A DNA stretch of 64,000 nucleotides from Asticcacaulis sp. SL142 (GTDB taxonomy: Bacteria; Pseudomonadota; Alphaproteobacteria; Caulobacterales; Caulobacteraceae), in contig NZ_CP113061.1 of the NCBI RefSeq assembly GCF_026625745.1, positions 806,001 through 870,000 on the forward strand, in the 5' to 3' direction. This document shows positions 56,750-64,000 of this stretch, piece by piece (positions within the stretch are counted from its first letter, which is position 1; each line of letters opens with the position of its first letter). The notes below the pieces were generated by a model that saw only the letters and a list, made by a program, of their open reading frames with translations, was not told the origin of the DNA and did not search any database. Position numbers and translations under genes: made by a program.

Positions 56750-57496
56750 GTGGACGGGTTGGAACGGTTTCTTCCGACATTGATAATTTTATCGGCAGCA
56801 GGCATCGCGATTCTGCTGATCCTTTACCGTGTTTGGAATTCGCGCGTCGAGCAGCCTAAAAAACTCGAAGACGAACTTAACGAAGCTTTGGAAGGCACCC
56901 GCGCCGATGTTCAGGCGTTGGAACCGGTCAGGCGTGCGGCCTGCGCCATCGCCTATAATCTCAACCGCGTTATCATTGTGCGCGAATTTGGTAAGGTGCC
57001 CACCCGCATCTATCCGATACGCGAACTGATGGGGATTGAGATATTTGTCGATTCCAAGGTCGTGGCGCGTGTCCTGCGCTCCGGCCCGCACAAGATGCTG
57101 GATGATATCGCGCCGCAGGTGACCCGCGTGACCATGCGCCTGATTTTTGATGATCCGGCCCGTCCGGACTTTGAACTGGTGCTGTGGGACCCCAACGATA
57201 ATCTGACCGCCCGCGCCGAAGGCCCGCGGGGCGCGATGGAAACGGCTCGCCGCTGGTTTTATCATGTCGAGGCGATTATCCGCCGCCCCAAGGATGAGCT
57301 TGAGGTAAAGGCCGCAGCTACAGAACCGCCACAGGCCCCCTCACCGACACCGCCCGCACCACCGCCAGAGGCGCATAAGCCCTTTCCGGCACCGGGCGAG
57401 CCGTCAAAGCCTGAACCACCAAAAGCCACGCCCAAAAAGGATGATATTGACTTGCTCAATGCCCCCATCATCCCTTATGTCGATATGCGGCCATAA
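56750..57496 (+). CDS. Unknown membrane-anchored protein, paralogue 2
   Basis: 248 residues with one N-terminal helix (FLPTLIILSAAGIAILLILY). The core has EIFVDSKVVARVLRSGPHK, VTRVTMRLIFDDPARPDFEL and ARRWFYHVEAIIRRP, aligned with paralogue 1. A Pro-rich tail (PQAPSPTPPAPPPEAHKP) is extra. GTG start at 56750, with TTG at 56759 an alternative. The pair came from a tandem duplication; function unknown. Confidence 0.65.
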   Translation: MDGLERFLPTLIILSAAGIAILLILYRVWNSRVEQPKKLEDELNEALEGTRADVQALEPVRRAACAIAYNLNRVIIVREFGKVPTRIYPIRELMGIEIFVDSKVVARVLRSGPHKMLDDIAPQVTRVTMRLIFDDPARPDFELVLWDPNDNLTARAEGPRGAMETARRWFYHVEAIIRRPKDELEVKAAATEPPQAPSPTPPAPPPEAHKPFPAPGEPSKPEPPKATPKKDDIDLLNAPIIPYVDMRP

Positions 57497-57581
57497 GTGG
57501 CTTTGAGTTCGGGCGTCTCTTAAACAACGCACCCGGCAGCCTGCGGTTATCAATGCCGTCAGCAACCCTTGTTTGATGGCA

Positions 57582-57612
57582 AACAGTCGTGATAGTCATC
57601 ACAGTGACTGTT
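57582..57612 (+). promoter_or_regulatory. CRP/FNR-like palindrome before the NnrU gene
   Basis: GTGAT-AGTC-ATCAC (57589-57602) fits the GTGA-N6-TCAC pattern of CRP/FNR-family sites. It is nested in longer arms, AACAGTC (57582-57588) and GACTGTT (57606-57612), with a 3-base offset. It lies only 13 bases before the preferred start codon, so it may be an operator over the start site or an mRNA hairpin. Confidence 0.45.
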
Positions 57613-57625
57613 GATGGAGACCGGT

Positions 57626-58312
57626 ATGTGGACCCTCGCGCTGGCCTGCGCTTTTTTTCTGTGTATCCACCTGATGATCTCCGGAACGGTGCTTAAGCTG
57701 CAAATCATCAGCGCCATCGGCCCGACGGCCTATTACATCCTGTTTTCGTTGTTTTCTCTGGCCGGTCTGGCGTGGATGATGCACGCCTATGCCATGGCGA
57801 TGGCTGATCCGTTGAACCTGCGCATCTGGCAGGCACCGGTGCTGCTGAAAGCCTTGGCGCTCGTGACCAATTTCGTCGCTTTTCAACTGATCATCATCGG
57901 CTTCATGAGTAAAAGCCCTACGGGCATGGCCGCCCTGAAACACCTCAGCGACAAACCGGTCTACGGCATCATTCGCGTATCCCGTCATCCGATTTTGTCA
58001 GGTATTGGCTTATGGGCGCTGACCCACATGGCCTGCAATGGTAATCTGGCGGCATGGATATTTTTCGGATCGCTGCTGGCCCTGTGCGTGCTGGGGGCCA
58101 ACAGCATCGACAATAAACGTCTGGCGCTGATGGGCGATACGTACCGGATGATCAAAAAGCGCACCTCGATCATACCGTTCGCCGCCATGATGACCGGGCG
58201 TACGCCGTTCATTCCGGAAGAGATAGGCTTGGTCAAATTCCTGTTTGCGGCATCCATCTATTTCGTGATGCTGGCCTTCCACGAATTTCTATTTGGCCTG
58301 TCAGCGGTTTAG
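57626..58312 (+). CDS. NnrU-family membrane protein
   Basis: 228 residues with about six helices. WTLALACAFFLCIHLMISGT at the start, FSLAGLAWMMHAYAMAMADP, the conserved IIRVSRHPILSGIGLWALTH and SIDNKRLALMGDTYRMIKKR mark NnrU, a family linked to nitrite/nitric oxide metabolism and also resembling isoprenylcysteine methyltransferases. No nir or nor gene is near. The ATG at 57626 follows GGAGA; TTG 57611 and ATG 57614 lack such a site. It ends overlapping proC by 4 bases. Confidence 0.88.
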   Translation: MWTLALACAFFLCIHLMISGTVLKLQIISAIGPTAYYILFSLFSLAGLAWMMHAYAMAMADPLNLRIWQAPVLLKALALVTNFVAFQLIIIGFMSKSPTGMAALKHLSDKPVYGIIRVSRHPILSGIGLWALTHMACNGNLAAWIFFGSLLALCVLGANSIDNKRLALMGDTYRMIKKRTSIIPFAAMMTGRTPFIPEEIGLVKFLFAASIYFVMLAFHEFLFGLSAV

Positions 58313-59106
58313 CCCAGTTCGCGCGAGCGCTTGAAAGCCGCCTCAACCGTCGCCTTGATCAGGTCATCAAGCCCGCCGTCTGCACACAATACCTTCAAAC
58401 CCGCCTCGGTCGTCCCGCCGGGAGACGCCACCTTGCGGATCAGATCGTCGGGCTCTTCACCCGTTTCATCCAGCAGGCGCGCCGCGCTGATCAGGGTGGC
58501 CCGCGCCAGGGTCCGGGCATCAGCAGGCATCAGGTTCACACTTAATGCGGCCTTCTCAAGCGCTCGCGCAAAGGCATAAACATAGGCGGGCCCTGAACCC
58601 GACACGGCCGTGGCCGAGTCAATCAGACCTTCGTCGCTTAATATCGCCGTCGCCGCGATGGGTTCAAATACAAACCGGGCCGCCTCAAGTGCTGACGCAT
58701 CGGCGGCATATATGCTGGCCACGCCCTTACCTGTTGCCACGCCGGTTGTGGGCATGACACGCGCCACCTTAATCGGGGCAAAGACTTCTGACAGGTCCGC
58801 CGTTTTCACCCCGGCCATAACCGAAATCAGCACCGCGTCAGGGTTCAGGTTGCCCTCGAAAATCTTGGCCATCTCGCGCCAGCTCTGCGGCTTGACGGCG
58901 ACGATAATTGTTTTGGCCTGCGCCCAGACTTCGGGTGGCGGATTGAGCTTCGCCCCATCAGCGGCGTAGGCCTGCGCTTCGTCCTGCGGCTTGAGATCCA
59001 GAATCATCACGTCAGACGGCGACACATGGCCCTGACGACGAAACCCTTTGAGAATGGATGACCCCAGCGCGCCTGCGCCAACCAGAAGAATGGGGGTGAA
59101 AGACAT
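58309..59106 (-). CDS. proC: Pyrroline-5-carboxylate reductase
   Basis: Reduces pyrroline-5-carboxylate to proline with NAD(P)H. 265 residues. LLVGAGALGSSILKGFRRQG is the NAD(P) site. VSGSGPAYVYAFARALEKAA and IRKVASPGGTTEAGLKVL are the family signatures. Convergent with the NnrU gene; 14 bases after the stop of the ybjN-type gene. Confidence 0.94.
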   Translation of the reverse strand: MSFTPILLVGAGALGSSILKGFRRQGHVSPSDVMILDLKPQDEAQAYAADGAKLNPPPEVWAQAKTIIVAVKPQSWREMAKIFEGNLNPDAVLISVMAGVKTADLSEVFAPIKVARVMPTTGVATGKGVASIYAADASALEAARFVFEPIAATAILSDEGLIDSATAVSGSGPAYVYAFARALEKAALSVNLMPADARTLARATLISAARLLDETGEEPDDLIRKVASPGGTTEAGLKVLCADGGLDDLIKATVEAAFKRSRELG

Positions 59107-59120
59107 ATGCTAATCTCTTC

Positions 59121-59648
59121 TTACGCTTCGCCGACAGTCTCAAACAGGCAGGCCTCTAAAGCCGCCATCGGTGAGCGCGCCCCTTTGAGGTAAAAATCAA
59201 ACGCCGGGAAAAACCGGTCAACGGCATCCGCCGCTGAATTGATCATATGCGCGGTCTGCACGGCCGAGGGCTTATCCAGCGTGGTGAACGCCAAAGTATG
59301 GCGAAACACAATATCATTGACCGGTTCGCCGTCATCCATGCCCGGCTCGCGGTAAATTTCAAAATGCCCGAACCAGACCCGCTGATTGACCAGCGATAAC
59401 AACTCATAAAGCCCAGTCACATGCTCCGGTTTAAAGCCGATATCCAGGCCACAACACAGTTGCAGGCACTCACCTTCGGGGCGCCAGACAAACCACATGT
59501 CATAGCTTTTCCAGTCACCCGACAACATAAAGGTCAGTTCACCGTCTTTGGTGCGTTCAAAATTCAGCCCCTCATCGGTGAGGATGGTTTCCACCATCTC
59601 CAGCGGGTCGAGGCTGAAATCGCTGTCAAAAGCCAGAGGCTGATCCAT
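59121..59648 (-). CDS. YbjN-domain protein
   Basis: 175 residues. DPLEMVETILTDEGLNFERT, KSYDMWFVWRPEGECLQLCC and GLYELLSLVNQRVWFGHFEI are typical of the YbjN domain, which has a type III secretion chaperone-like fold. No catalytic motif. It would help protein folding or stress responses; the partner is unknown. Upstream of proC on the same strand. Confidence 0.85.
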   Translation of the reverse strand: MDQPLAFDSDFSLDPLEMVETILTDEGLNFERTKDGELTFMLSGDWKSYDMWFVWRPEGECLQLCCGLDIGFKPEHVTGLYELLSLVNQRVWFGHFEIYREPGMDDGEPVNDIVFRHTLAFTTLDKPSAVQTAHMINSAADAVDRFFPAFDFYLKGARSPMAALEACLFETVGEA

Positions 59649-59723
59649 GATATCGTCTTTTATCTCTATATTGCCGTCACTATGCGCAAGTCTTACCCAA
59701 ATGGGTCAAAAAAGGCTTGGCAA

Positions 59724-59984
59724 TTACGCGGCCGGGCCGCTTTCGTCTTTTTTAGCGGCTGGTTTTTTGGCAGCTTTGAGCGTTGCCAGTTCGGCACGTA
59801 GTTCTGCGACCTGCGCCGCCAGCGCTTCGTATTCATCGCGACGCACCAGATCCATGTCGGCCACCCATTTGTCAGCCTGAGCCCGGAACGCGGACTTGGC
59901 CTCTTCGCCTGCCGCCTGCGCCAAGGACATGGCATTGGTGGTCATTTTGGCAAATTCGTCCATGAAGGGATTTTTGGTTTGCAT
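59724..59984 (-). CDS. ubiK: UbiK-type ubiquinone biosynthesis accessory factor
   Basis: 86 residues, helical: NPFMDEFAKMTTNAMSLAQA, a hinge, then coiled coil YEALAAQVAELRAELATLKA and a Lys/Ala-rich tail. UbiK (BMFP) helps the Ubi complex in O2-dependent ubiquinone synthesis. MQTKNPFMDEF at 59984 is preceded by GAGGAGACGG; the frame opens at 60047 without such a site. Divergent from lgt. Confidence 0.82.
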   Translation of the reverse strand: MQTKNPFMDEFAKMTTNAMSLAQAAGEEAKSAFRAQADKWVADMDLVRRDEYEALAAQVAELRAELATLKAAKKPAAKKDESGPAA

Positions 59985-60133
59985 AGCCGTCTCCTCAAGG
60001 GGGGGTACAACAGGGTCAGACGCCATATAGTACACTTTCACAAACATTTTTCATGATTCTTCATTTAAGCGCGACGATTCGATGCGATCTTGCTAAACGG
60101 ACTTTTGGATATGTCACGAAAGCGCGCCCTGTC

Positions 60134-61015
60134 ATGAGCCCTGTGCCTTTAGTTTTACCCGATTTCGATCCCGTACTTTTGCAGATCGGCCCCGTTGCCA
60201 TCAGATGGTATGCGCTGGCCTATGTAGGCGGGGTGCTGTTTGGCTGGATGTATGCCGCCAGACTGCTGAAAAAAGAGGTCTTGTGGCCCCATGACCGCGC
60301 CCCGATTACGCGCGAACAACTCGAAGATCTGATCCTGTGGCTGTTTGTCGGGATTATTCTAGGCGGCCGGATCGGCTATATACTATTCTATGATCTGGGG
60401 CCGGTGCTGGCTAACCCCATTCAGGCGCTCAAGGTCTGGGAAGGCGGCATGTCCTTCCACGGCGGCATCACGGGTGTAGCCGTGGCAGGCATATTGTTTG
60501 CCCGTAAATATAAGCTCAATGCCTACAGCGTCGGTGATTTACTGGCTTGTGCGGCGCCGATTGGTCTGTTTCTGGGCCGGGTGGCCAATTTCATCAATGC
60601 CGAACTGTGGGGCCGCGCGACCGATGCGCCCTGGGGCATGGTGTTTTGTAATAAGCATGTGCTTGAAGCCTATGGATATTGTCCCGCCGGCCCATTGCCA
60701 CGCCATCCGTCGCAGCTTTATGAGGCGGTGCTGGAAGGGCTGGTACTGTTCGCCGTCGCCTTTGTTCTGGCCTATATCTATAAGCAACTGAAACGCCCCG
60801 GACTGATCATGGGGGTATTTGTGGCGGGCTACGGCATTTTCCGCACCATAGTTGAGATGTTTCGTGAGCCGGATGAGCAGATGCTGCCGTTTTTCAAGAA
60901 CGTCATCACCATGGGCCAGAGCCTGTCGCTGATCATGGTGATTATTGGGGGCTGGCTGATCTGGCGCGCGCTATCGGGTAAAACCCAAACTAAGACTGAG
61001 GACGAAACGACCTGA
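60134..61015 (+). CDS. lgt: Prolipoprotein diacylglyceryl transferase
   Basis: Transfers diacylglycerol to the lipobox Cys of prelipoproteins in the inner membrane. 293 residues, about seven helices. MSFHGGITGVAVAGILFAR and the signature GRVANFINAELWGR are present, with PRHPSQLYEAVLEGLVLF after. The start is the ATG at 60134; the frame opens at 60053. Its stop overlaps the next start. The lipoproteins in this window would be its substrates. Confidence 0.96.
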   Translation: MSPVPLVLPDFDPVLLQIGPVAIRWYALAYVGGVLFGWMYAARLLKKEVLWPHDRAPITREQLEDLILWLFVGIILGGRIGYILFYDLGPVLANPIQALKVWEGGMSFHGGITGVAVAGILFARKYKLNAYSVGDLLACAAPIGLFLGRVANFINAELWGRATDAPWGMVFCNKHVLEAYGYCPAGPLPRHPSQLYEAVLEGLVLFAVAFVLAYIYKQLKRPGLIMGVFVAGYGIFRTIVEMFREPDEQMLPFFKNVITMGQSLSLIMVIIGGWLIWRALSGKTQTKTEDETT

Positions 61016-62088
61016 TGTCTCTGAAAGACCGGCTGAAACGCGACATCGCTCAGGACGGGCCGATGACCGTCGCTGATTATATGTGGCGCTGCCTGCTTGA
61101 TCCAAAGGACGGTTATTATTCGACCCGACCGGCACTGGGTGCAGACGGCGACTTCATCACCGCGCCCATGATATCGCAGGTATTCGGCGAACTGATCGGC
61201 CTTTGGTGCGTTCAGGTTTGGCAGGATTTGGGATCGCCCGCGCGGTTTAATCTGGTCGAAATTGGCCCCGGCAATGGCACATTGATCAGCGATATTCTGC
61301 GCGCCGGACGCGTGGTTCCAGCGTTTCTGACGGCAGCTAAGGTGGTGCTGGTTGAACCGTCCGCACCTCTGCGCGATTTGCAGTCGGCCAAGGTGCCGAA
61401 CGCCGCATACCTGAATGATATCGCCGACATGCCCGACGACGCGCCCCTCATTATCATTGCCAATGAGGTTCTGGATTGCCTGCCTGCCCGTCAGTTTATC
61501 CGGCGTGATGGCAAATGGCATGAACGGCGCGTGGGGCTTGACGACAACGGTGAACTGATCTTTGGCCTCAGCGACGCGCCTGCTGATTTTAGGCCGCCGC
61601 CGAATGACGAAGAGGGGCAGATTTATGAAATCTCCCCCACCCAGAGGCTGATGGCGCAAATCCTGTCGGATAAACTAAAAACAGCGACCGGCGCCGCTCT
61701 GCTGATCGACTATGGCCGCGATATGCCGGGCTCAGGCGATACCTTACAAGCCCTATATCGCCATCAGAAATTCAGTCCGCTGGAGGCACCTGGCGCGCAT
61801 GACCTAACCGTGTGGGCCGATTTTCCGTCCGTCGCTGCCACCGCGCGCGCAGCGGGTGTCACCGTTAGCGAAATCACGACACAATCGGTTTTCCTGCAAA
61901 GACTGGGCATAGGTGCACGCCTTGAGGCCTTAAGCGCTAAAAACCCCGACCGCGCGGATGTGCTGTCGCGTCAGGTTGAACGCCTGATCGCGCCGGAGCA
62001 TATGGGCGAACTGTTCAAGGTGCTGGGTTTAAGCTTTTCCAAAGACCTTAACCTGCCCGCGCTTGAAACGCCCTTACTGAAAGCCTAG
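61015..62088 (+). CDS. NDUFAF7/MidA-family SAM-dependent methyltransferase
   Basis: 357 residues. PMTVADYMWRCLLDPKDGYY opens the family domain, LVEIGPGNGTLISDILRAG is the SAM loop and IIIANEVLDCLPARQFI the strand 4 motif. Mitochondrial NDUFAF7 methylates an Arg of complex I subunit NDUFS2; the bacterial role is not established. Its start overlaps the lgt stop by 1 base, and pgeF follows 9 bases later. Confidence 0.9.
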   Translation: MSLKDRLKRDIAQDGPMTVADYMWRCLLDPKDGYYSTRPALGADGDFITAPMISQVFGELIGLWCVQVWQDLGSPARFNLVEIGPGNGTLISDILRAGRVVPAFLTAAKVVLVEPSAPLRDLQSAKVPNAAYLNDIADMPDDAPLIIIANEVLDCLPARQFIRRDGKWHERRVGLDDNGELIFGLSDAPADFRPPPNDEEGQIYEISPTQRLMAQILSDKLKTATGAALLIDYGRDMPGSGDTLQALYRHQKFSPLEAPGAHDLTVWADFPSVAATARAAGVTVSEITTQSVFLQRLGIGARLEALSAKNPDRADVLSRQVERLIAPEHMGELFKVLGLSFSKDLNLPALETPLLKA

Positions 62089-62097
62089 ACTGATCCC

Positions 62098-62886
62098 ATG
62101 ATCTCCACGCTTCCGCCCCGCATCCTGCATCCGTTATTGGATTTGCCTAATATCCAGCATGGCTTTTTCACCCGTCTGGGCGGGGTGTCAAAAGCACCGT
62201 ATGACAGCCTCAACATAGGGCTGGGCTCAAAAGATGATCAGGATGACGTGAGTGAAAACCGCCGTCGTGTCGCCGCCAGTTTCGACCGCGACGACAGCCA
62301 CCTCCTGACCTGCTATCAGGTGCACTCGGCTATCGCTTTGACGGTAAACATGCCGCTTGCTCTTGATGCCCGCCCCGAAGCGGACGGACTAGTCACCGGT
62401 AAGGCCGGACTGGTATTGGGAGCGTTGTCGGCGGATTGCGCGCCGCTATTATTTGCCGACCCGATCAACCGGGTGGTCGCTTCGGCCCATGCCGGCTGGA
62501 AAGGCGCGCTCGGCGGCATTATCGAGGCCACGCTCACCGCTATGCTGGCAGAAGGCGCTGATCTGCGTCACATCCGCTGCGTGGTCGGCCCATGTATTCA
62601 GCAGGCCTCCTATGAAGTCAGCGCCGATTATGAAGCCACCTTTGCTCAAACCGATCCCGACAGTCCGGCCTTTTTCATTCCGGGTCACAGCCCTGATAAA
62701 CGCTTTTTCGATTTGCCCGGTTACTGCCTGATGCGGCTTAAGAGTGCTGGCGTCACCATGACGGCCTCAACCGGCCATGATACCTGCGCGCAAGGGGAAT
62801 TGTTCTTTTCCAACCGTCGCGCCTTTAAAACTGGAAAAAGCGACTATGGGCGGTTGATTTCAGCCATTATGCTAAGGCCGGAATAG
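62098..62886 (+). CDS. pgeF: Peptidoglycan editing factor PgeF
   Basis: A multicopper-polyphenol-oxidase-fold protein (YfiH/DUF152), 262 residues. Family motifs are HGFFTRLGGVSKAPYDSLNI, LTCYQVHSAI, ALSADCAPLLFADP, ASAHAGWKGALGGIIEATL and VGPCIQQASYEV. PgeF removes wrongly built L-Ser from murein precursors in E. coli. Third gene of the lgt operon. Confidence 0.93.
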   Translation: MISTLPPRILHPLLDLPNIQHGFFTRLGGVSKAPYDSLNIGLGSKDDQDDVSENRRRVAASFDRDDSHLLTCYQVHSAIALTVNMPLALDARPEADGLVTGKAGLVLGALSADCAPLLFADPINRVVASAHAGWKGALGGIIEATLTAMLAEGADLRHIRCVVGPCIQQASYEVSADYEATFAQTDPDSPAFFIPGHSPDKRFFDLPGYCLMRLKSAGVTMTASTGHDTCAQGELFFSNRRAFKTGKSDYGRLISAIMLRPE

Positions 62887-62891
62887 TCTGA

Positions 62892-62916
62892 AACGGCGCA
62901 ACCCTGCCACGCCGTT
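62892..62916 (+). terminator. Weak hairpin after pgeF
   Basis: AACGGCG and CGCCGTT form a 7-bp stem with an 11-base loop, followed by CATAAATTT. It probably ends the lgt operon. The arms are the same as those of the popZ terminator. Confidence 0.45.
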
Positions 62917-63037
62917 CATAAATTTACATATTTACGACGAATCTCCTTGTCCCTGTGGTTTCTCCTGCTAAAAGCCGCATAAATTCCTGTGCCTTAAGCG
63001 CACATCCTTCGGTTTGCTCCAACCCAGGCCTAAAGAC

Positions 63038-63973
63038 ATGAAACTCCTCTCCGCCAATTCCAACCGCAGCCTTGCCCAGAATATCGGCACCTATCTCGAC
63101 ATGCCGCTGACCAAGGCGCGGGTCCAACGGTTTGCGGACAACGAAATCTTCGTCACCATCGACGAAAACGTGCGCGGCGAAGACGTCTTTGTCATTCAGT
63201 CGACCAGCTTTCCGGCCAATGACAACCTGATGGAGCTTCTGATCTGCATCGATGCGCTTACCCGCGCCTCGGCCAAGCGGATCACGGCGGTCATTCCTTA
63301 CTTTGGTTACGCCCGTCAGGATCGCAAAGTCGGCGGCCGCACCCCGATTTCAGCCAAGTTGGTCGCAAACCTGATCACCCGCGCCGGAGCCCACCGGGTT
63401 TTGACAATGGACCTACACGCCGGTCAGATTCAGGGCTTTTTCGACATCCCGACCGATAACCTTGTGGCCATCCCGTTCATGGCCCGCGACATCAAGGATC
63501 AATACAGCAACGCGGCTGACATTATGATTGTCTCGCCTGACGTTGGCGGCGTGGTGCGCGCCCGCGCTCTGGCTGACCGTCTGGGCGGTGATCTGGCCAT
63601 CGTTGATAAGCGCCGTCCGCGCGCCGGTGAATCCGAAGTCATGAACATCATCGGTGAAGTCGAAGGCCGCGACTGTATCCTGTTCGACGATATCGTTGAC
63701 TCCGGCGGCACGCTGGTAAACGCCGCCAAAGCTCTGGTCGAACAAGGCGCCAAATCGGTGTCAGCCTATATCAGCCACGGTGTCCTATCGGGCGAAGCGC
63801 TCAACCGCGTCGATAAATCGGTCCTCAAAGAACTGGTGATAACCGACTCTATCGAAGTCCCCGAAGTTATCCGCAATCACCCGAAAATCCGCATCGTCGG
63901 CGTGGCCCCGCTGATCGGCGAAGCCATCCGCCGCATAGCCAACGAAGAATCTGTCTCGAAACTGTTCGACTGA
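63038..63973 (+). CDS. prs: Ribose-phosphate pyrophosphokinase
   Basis: Makes PRPP from ribose 5-phosphate and ATP for nucleotide, His and Trp synthesis. 311 residues. [58 protein letters not shown] and the PRPP loop [18 protein letters not shown] are complete. [14 protein letters not shown] at 63038 is the family start; the frame opens at 63014. The gap of about 150 bases before it holds its promoter. Confidence 0.97.
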   Translation: MKLLSANSNRSLAQNIGTYLDMPLTKARVQRFADNEIFVTIDENVRGEDVFVIQSTSFPANDNLMELLICIDALTRASAKRITAVIPYFGYARQDRKVGGRTPISAKLVANLITRAGAHRVLTMDLHAGQIQGFFDIPTDNLVAIPFMARDIKDQYSNAADIMIVSPDVGGVVRARALADRLGGDLAIVDKRRPRAGESEVMNIIGEVEGRDCILFDDIVDSGGTLVNAAKALVEQGAKSVSAYISHGVLSGEALNRVDKSVLKELVITDSIEVPEVIRNHPKIRIVGVAPLIGEAIRRIANEESVSKLFD

Positions 63974-64000
63974 TTTTCAACGGTTCGGATAGTTCCGAAA

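Noticed and set aside
61015-61659. Minus-strand frame of about 276 aa opposite lgt and the NDUFAF7-like gene
   Set aside because: No domain pattern; the plus-strand genes are well supported.

Overview
This 64 kb window looks like a stretch of chromosome from a Caulobacterales alphaproteobacterium. It encodes the polar organizer PopZ between valS and a TolC-type exporter, the divergent fliX / flgI-cheL-flbY flagellar locus, a DksA without its zinc cysteines, and the alphaproteobacterial run nagZ-scpA-scpB-tatABC-serS-surE-pcm-nlpD-yajC-secDF. By eye the GC content is moderate rather than very high, which fits Asticcacaulis better than Caulobacter; the genus is an inference. I see no insertion sequence, prophage, CRISPR array or integrase. 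It is mostly core genome, and the interest lies in gene-level oddities and regulatory sites.

Layout. 0-10 kb: NYN-domain protein (three TTAA half-sites at its start), ispE, a TPR lipoprotein-like exported protein, ETF-quinone oxidoreductase, a cysteine-less family 4 uracil-DNA glycosylase, a soluble lytic transglycosylase, a glycosyltransferase and an RNA m5U methyltransferase. 10-15 kb: a glycine-zipper envelope protein and a small glycosylation locus (GT2-GtrA fusion divergent from two tandem GT-C type membrane proteins). 15-21 kb: valS, popZ, tolC, an isoaspartyl methyltransferase-like protein, tRNA-Cys. 21-27 kb: SGNH hydrolase, tRNA-Asn, lipoprotein, LOG-family nucleosidase, gltX, a TonB-C protein, dksA. 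26.9-29.6 kb: flagellar genes with a sigma-54 promoter before flgI. 29.7-40 kb: uvrA (LexA-like box upstream), alpha carbonic anhydrase, three tandem paralogous membrane proteins (the third frameshifted), trmFO, a DUF1353 lipoprotein, a squalene/phytoene synthase-like protein and a PuuD-like membrane protein. 40-54.8 kb: the long minus-strand envelope, secretion and chromosome-segregation run ending in dgt. 54.9-64 kb: erpA, xthA, a paralogous pair of unknown membrane-anchored proteins, NnrU, proC, ybjN, ubiK, lgt, an NDUFAF7-like methyltransferase, pgeF and prs.

How it fits together. Much of the window serves the envelope: Sec and Tat translocation, lipoprotein maturation (lgt), murein turnover (lytic transglycosylase, NagZ, PgeF, SPOR protein, NlpD-type LytM factor) and pole or chromosome organisation (PopZ, ScpAB). 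Terminators inside the yajC/secD and tatA/tatB junctions suggest that expression within the big minus-strand run is stepped down.

The most intriguing unexplained signal is in the gap between pcm and nlpD. A near-consensus sigma-54 promoter points away from both neighbours into about 150 bases that contain a 21-bp palindrome, a good ribosome binding site, a 30-codon ORF and an intrinsic terminator. This could be an undescribed sigma-54-dependent small RNA or microprotein. Other notable points are a roughly 75-residue insertion in seryl-tRNA synthetase, the degenerate uracil-DNA glycosylase, and a CRP/FNR-like palindrome at the start of the NnrU gene.
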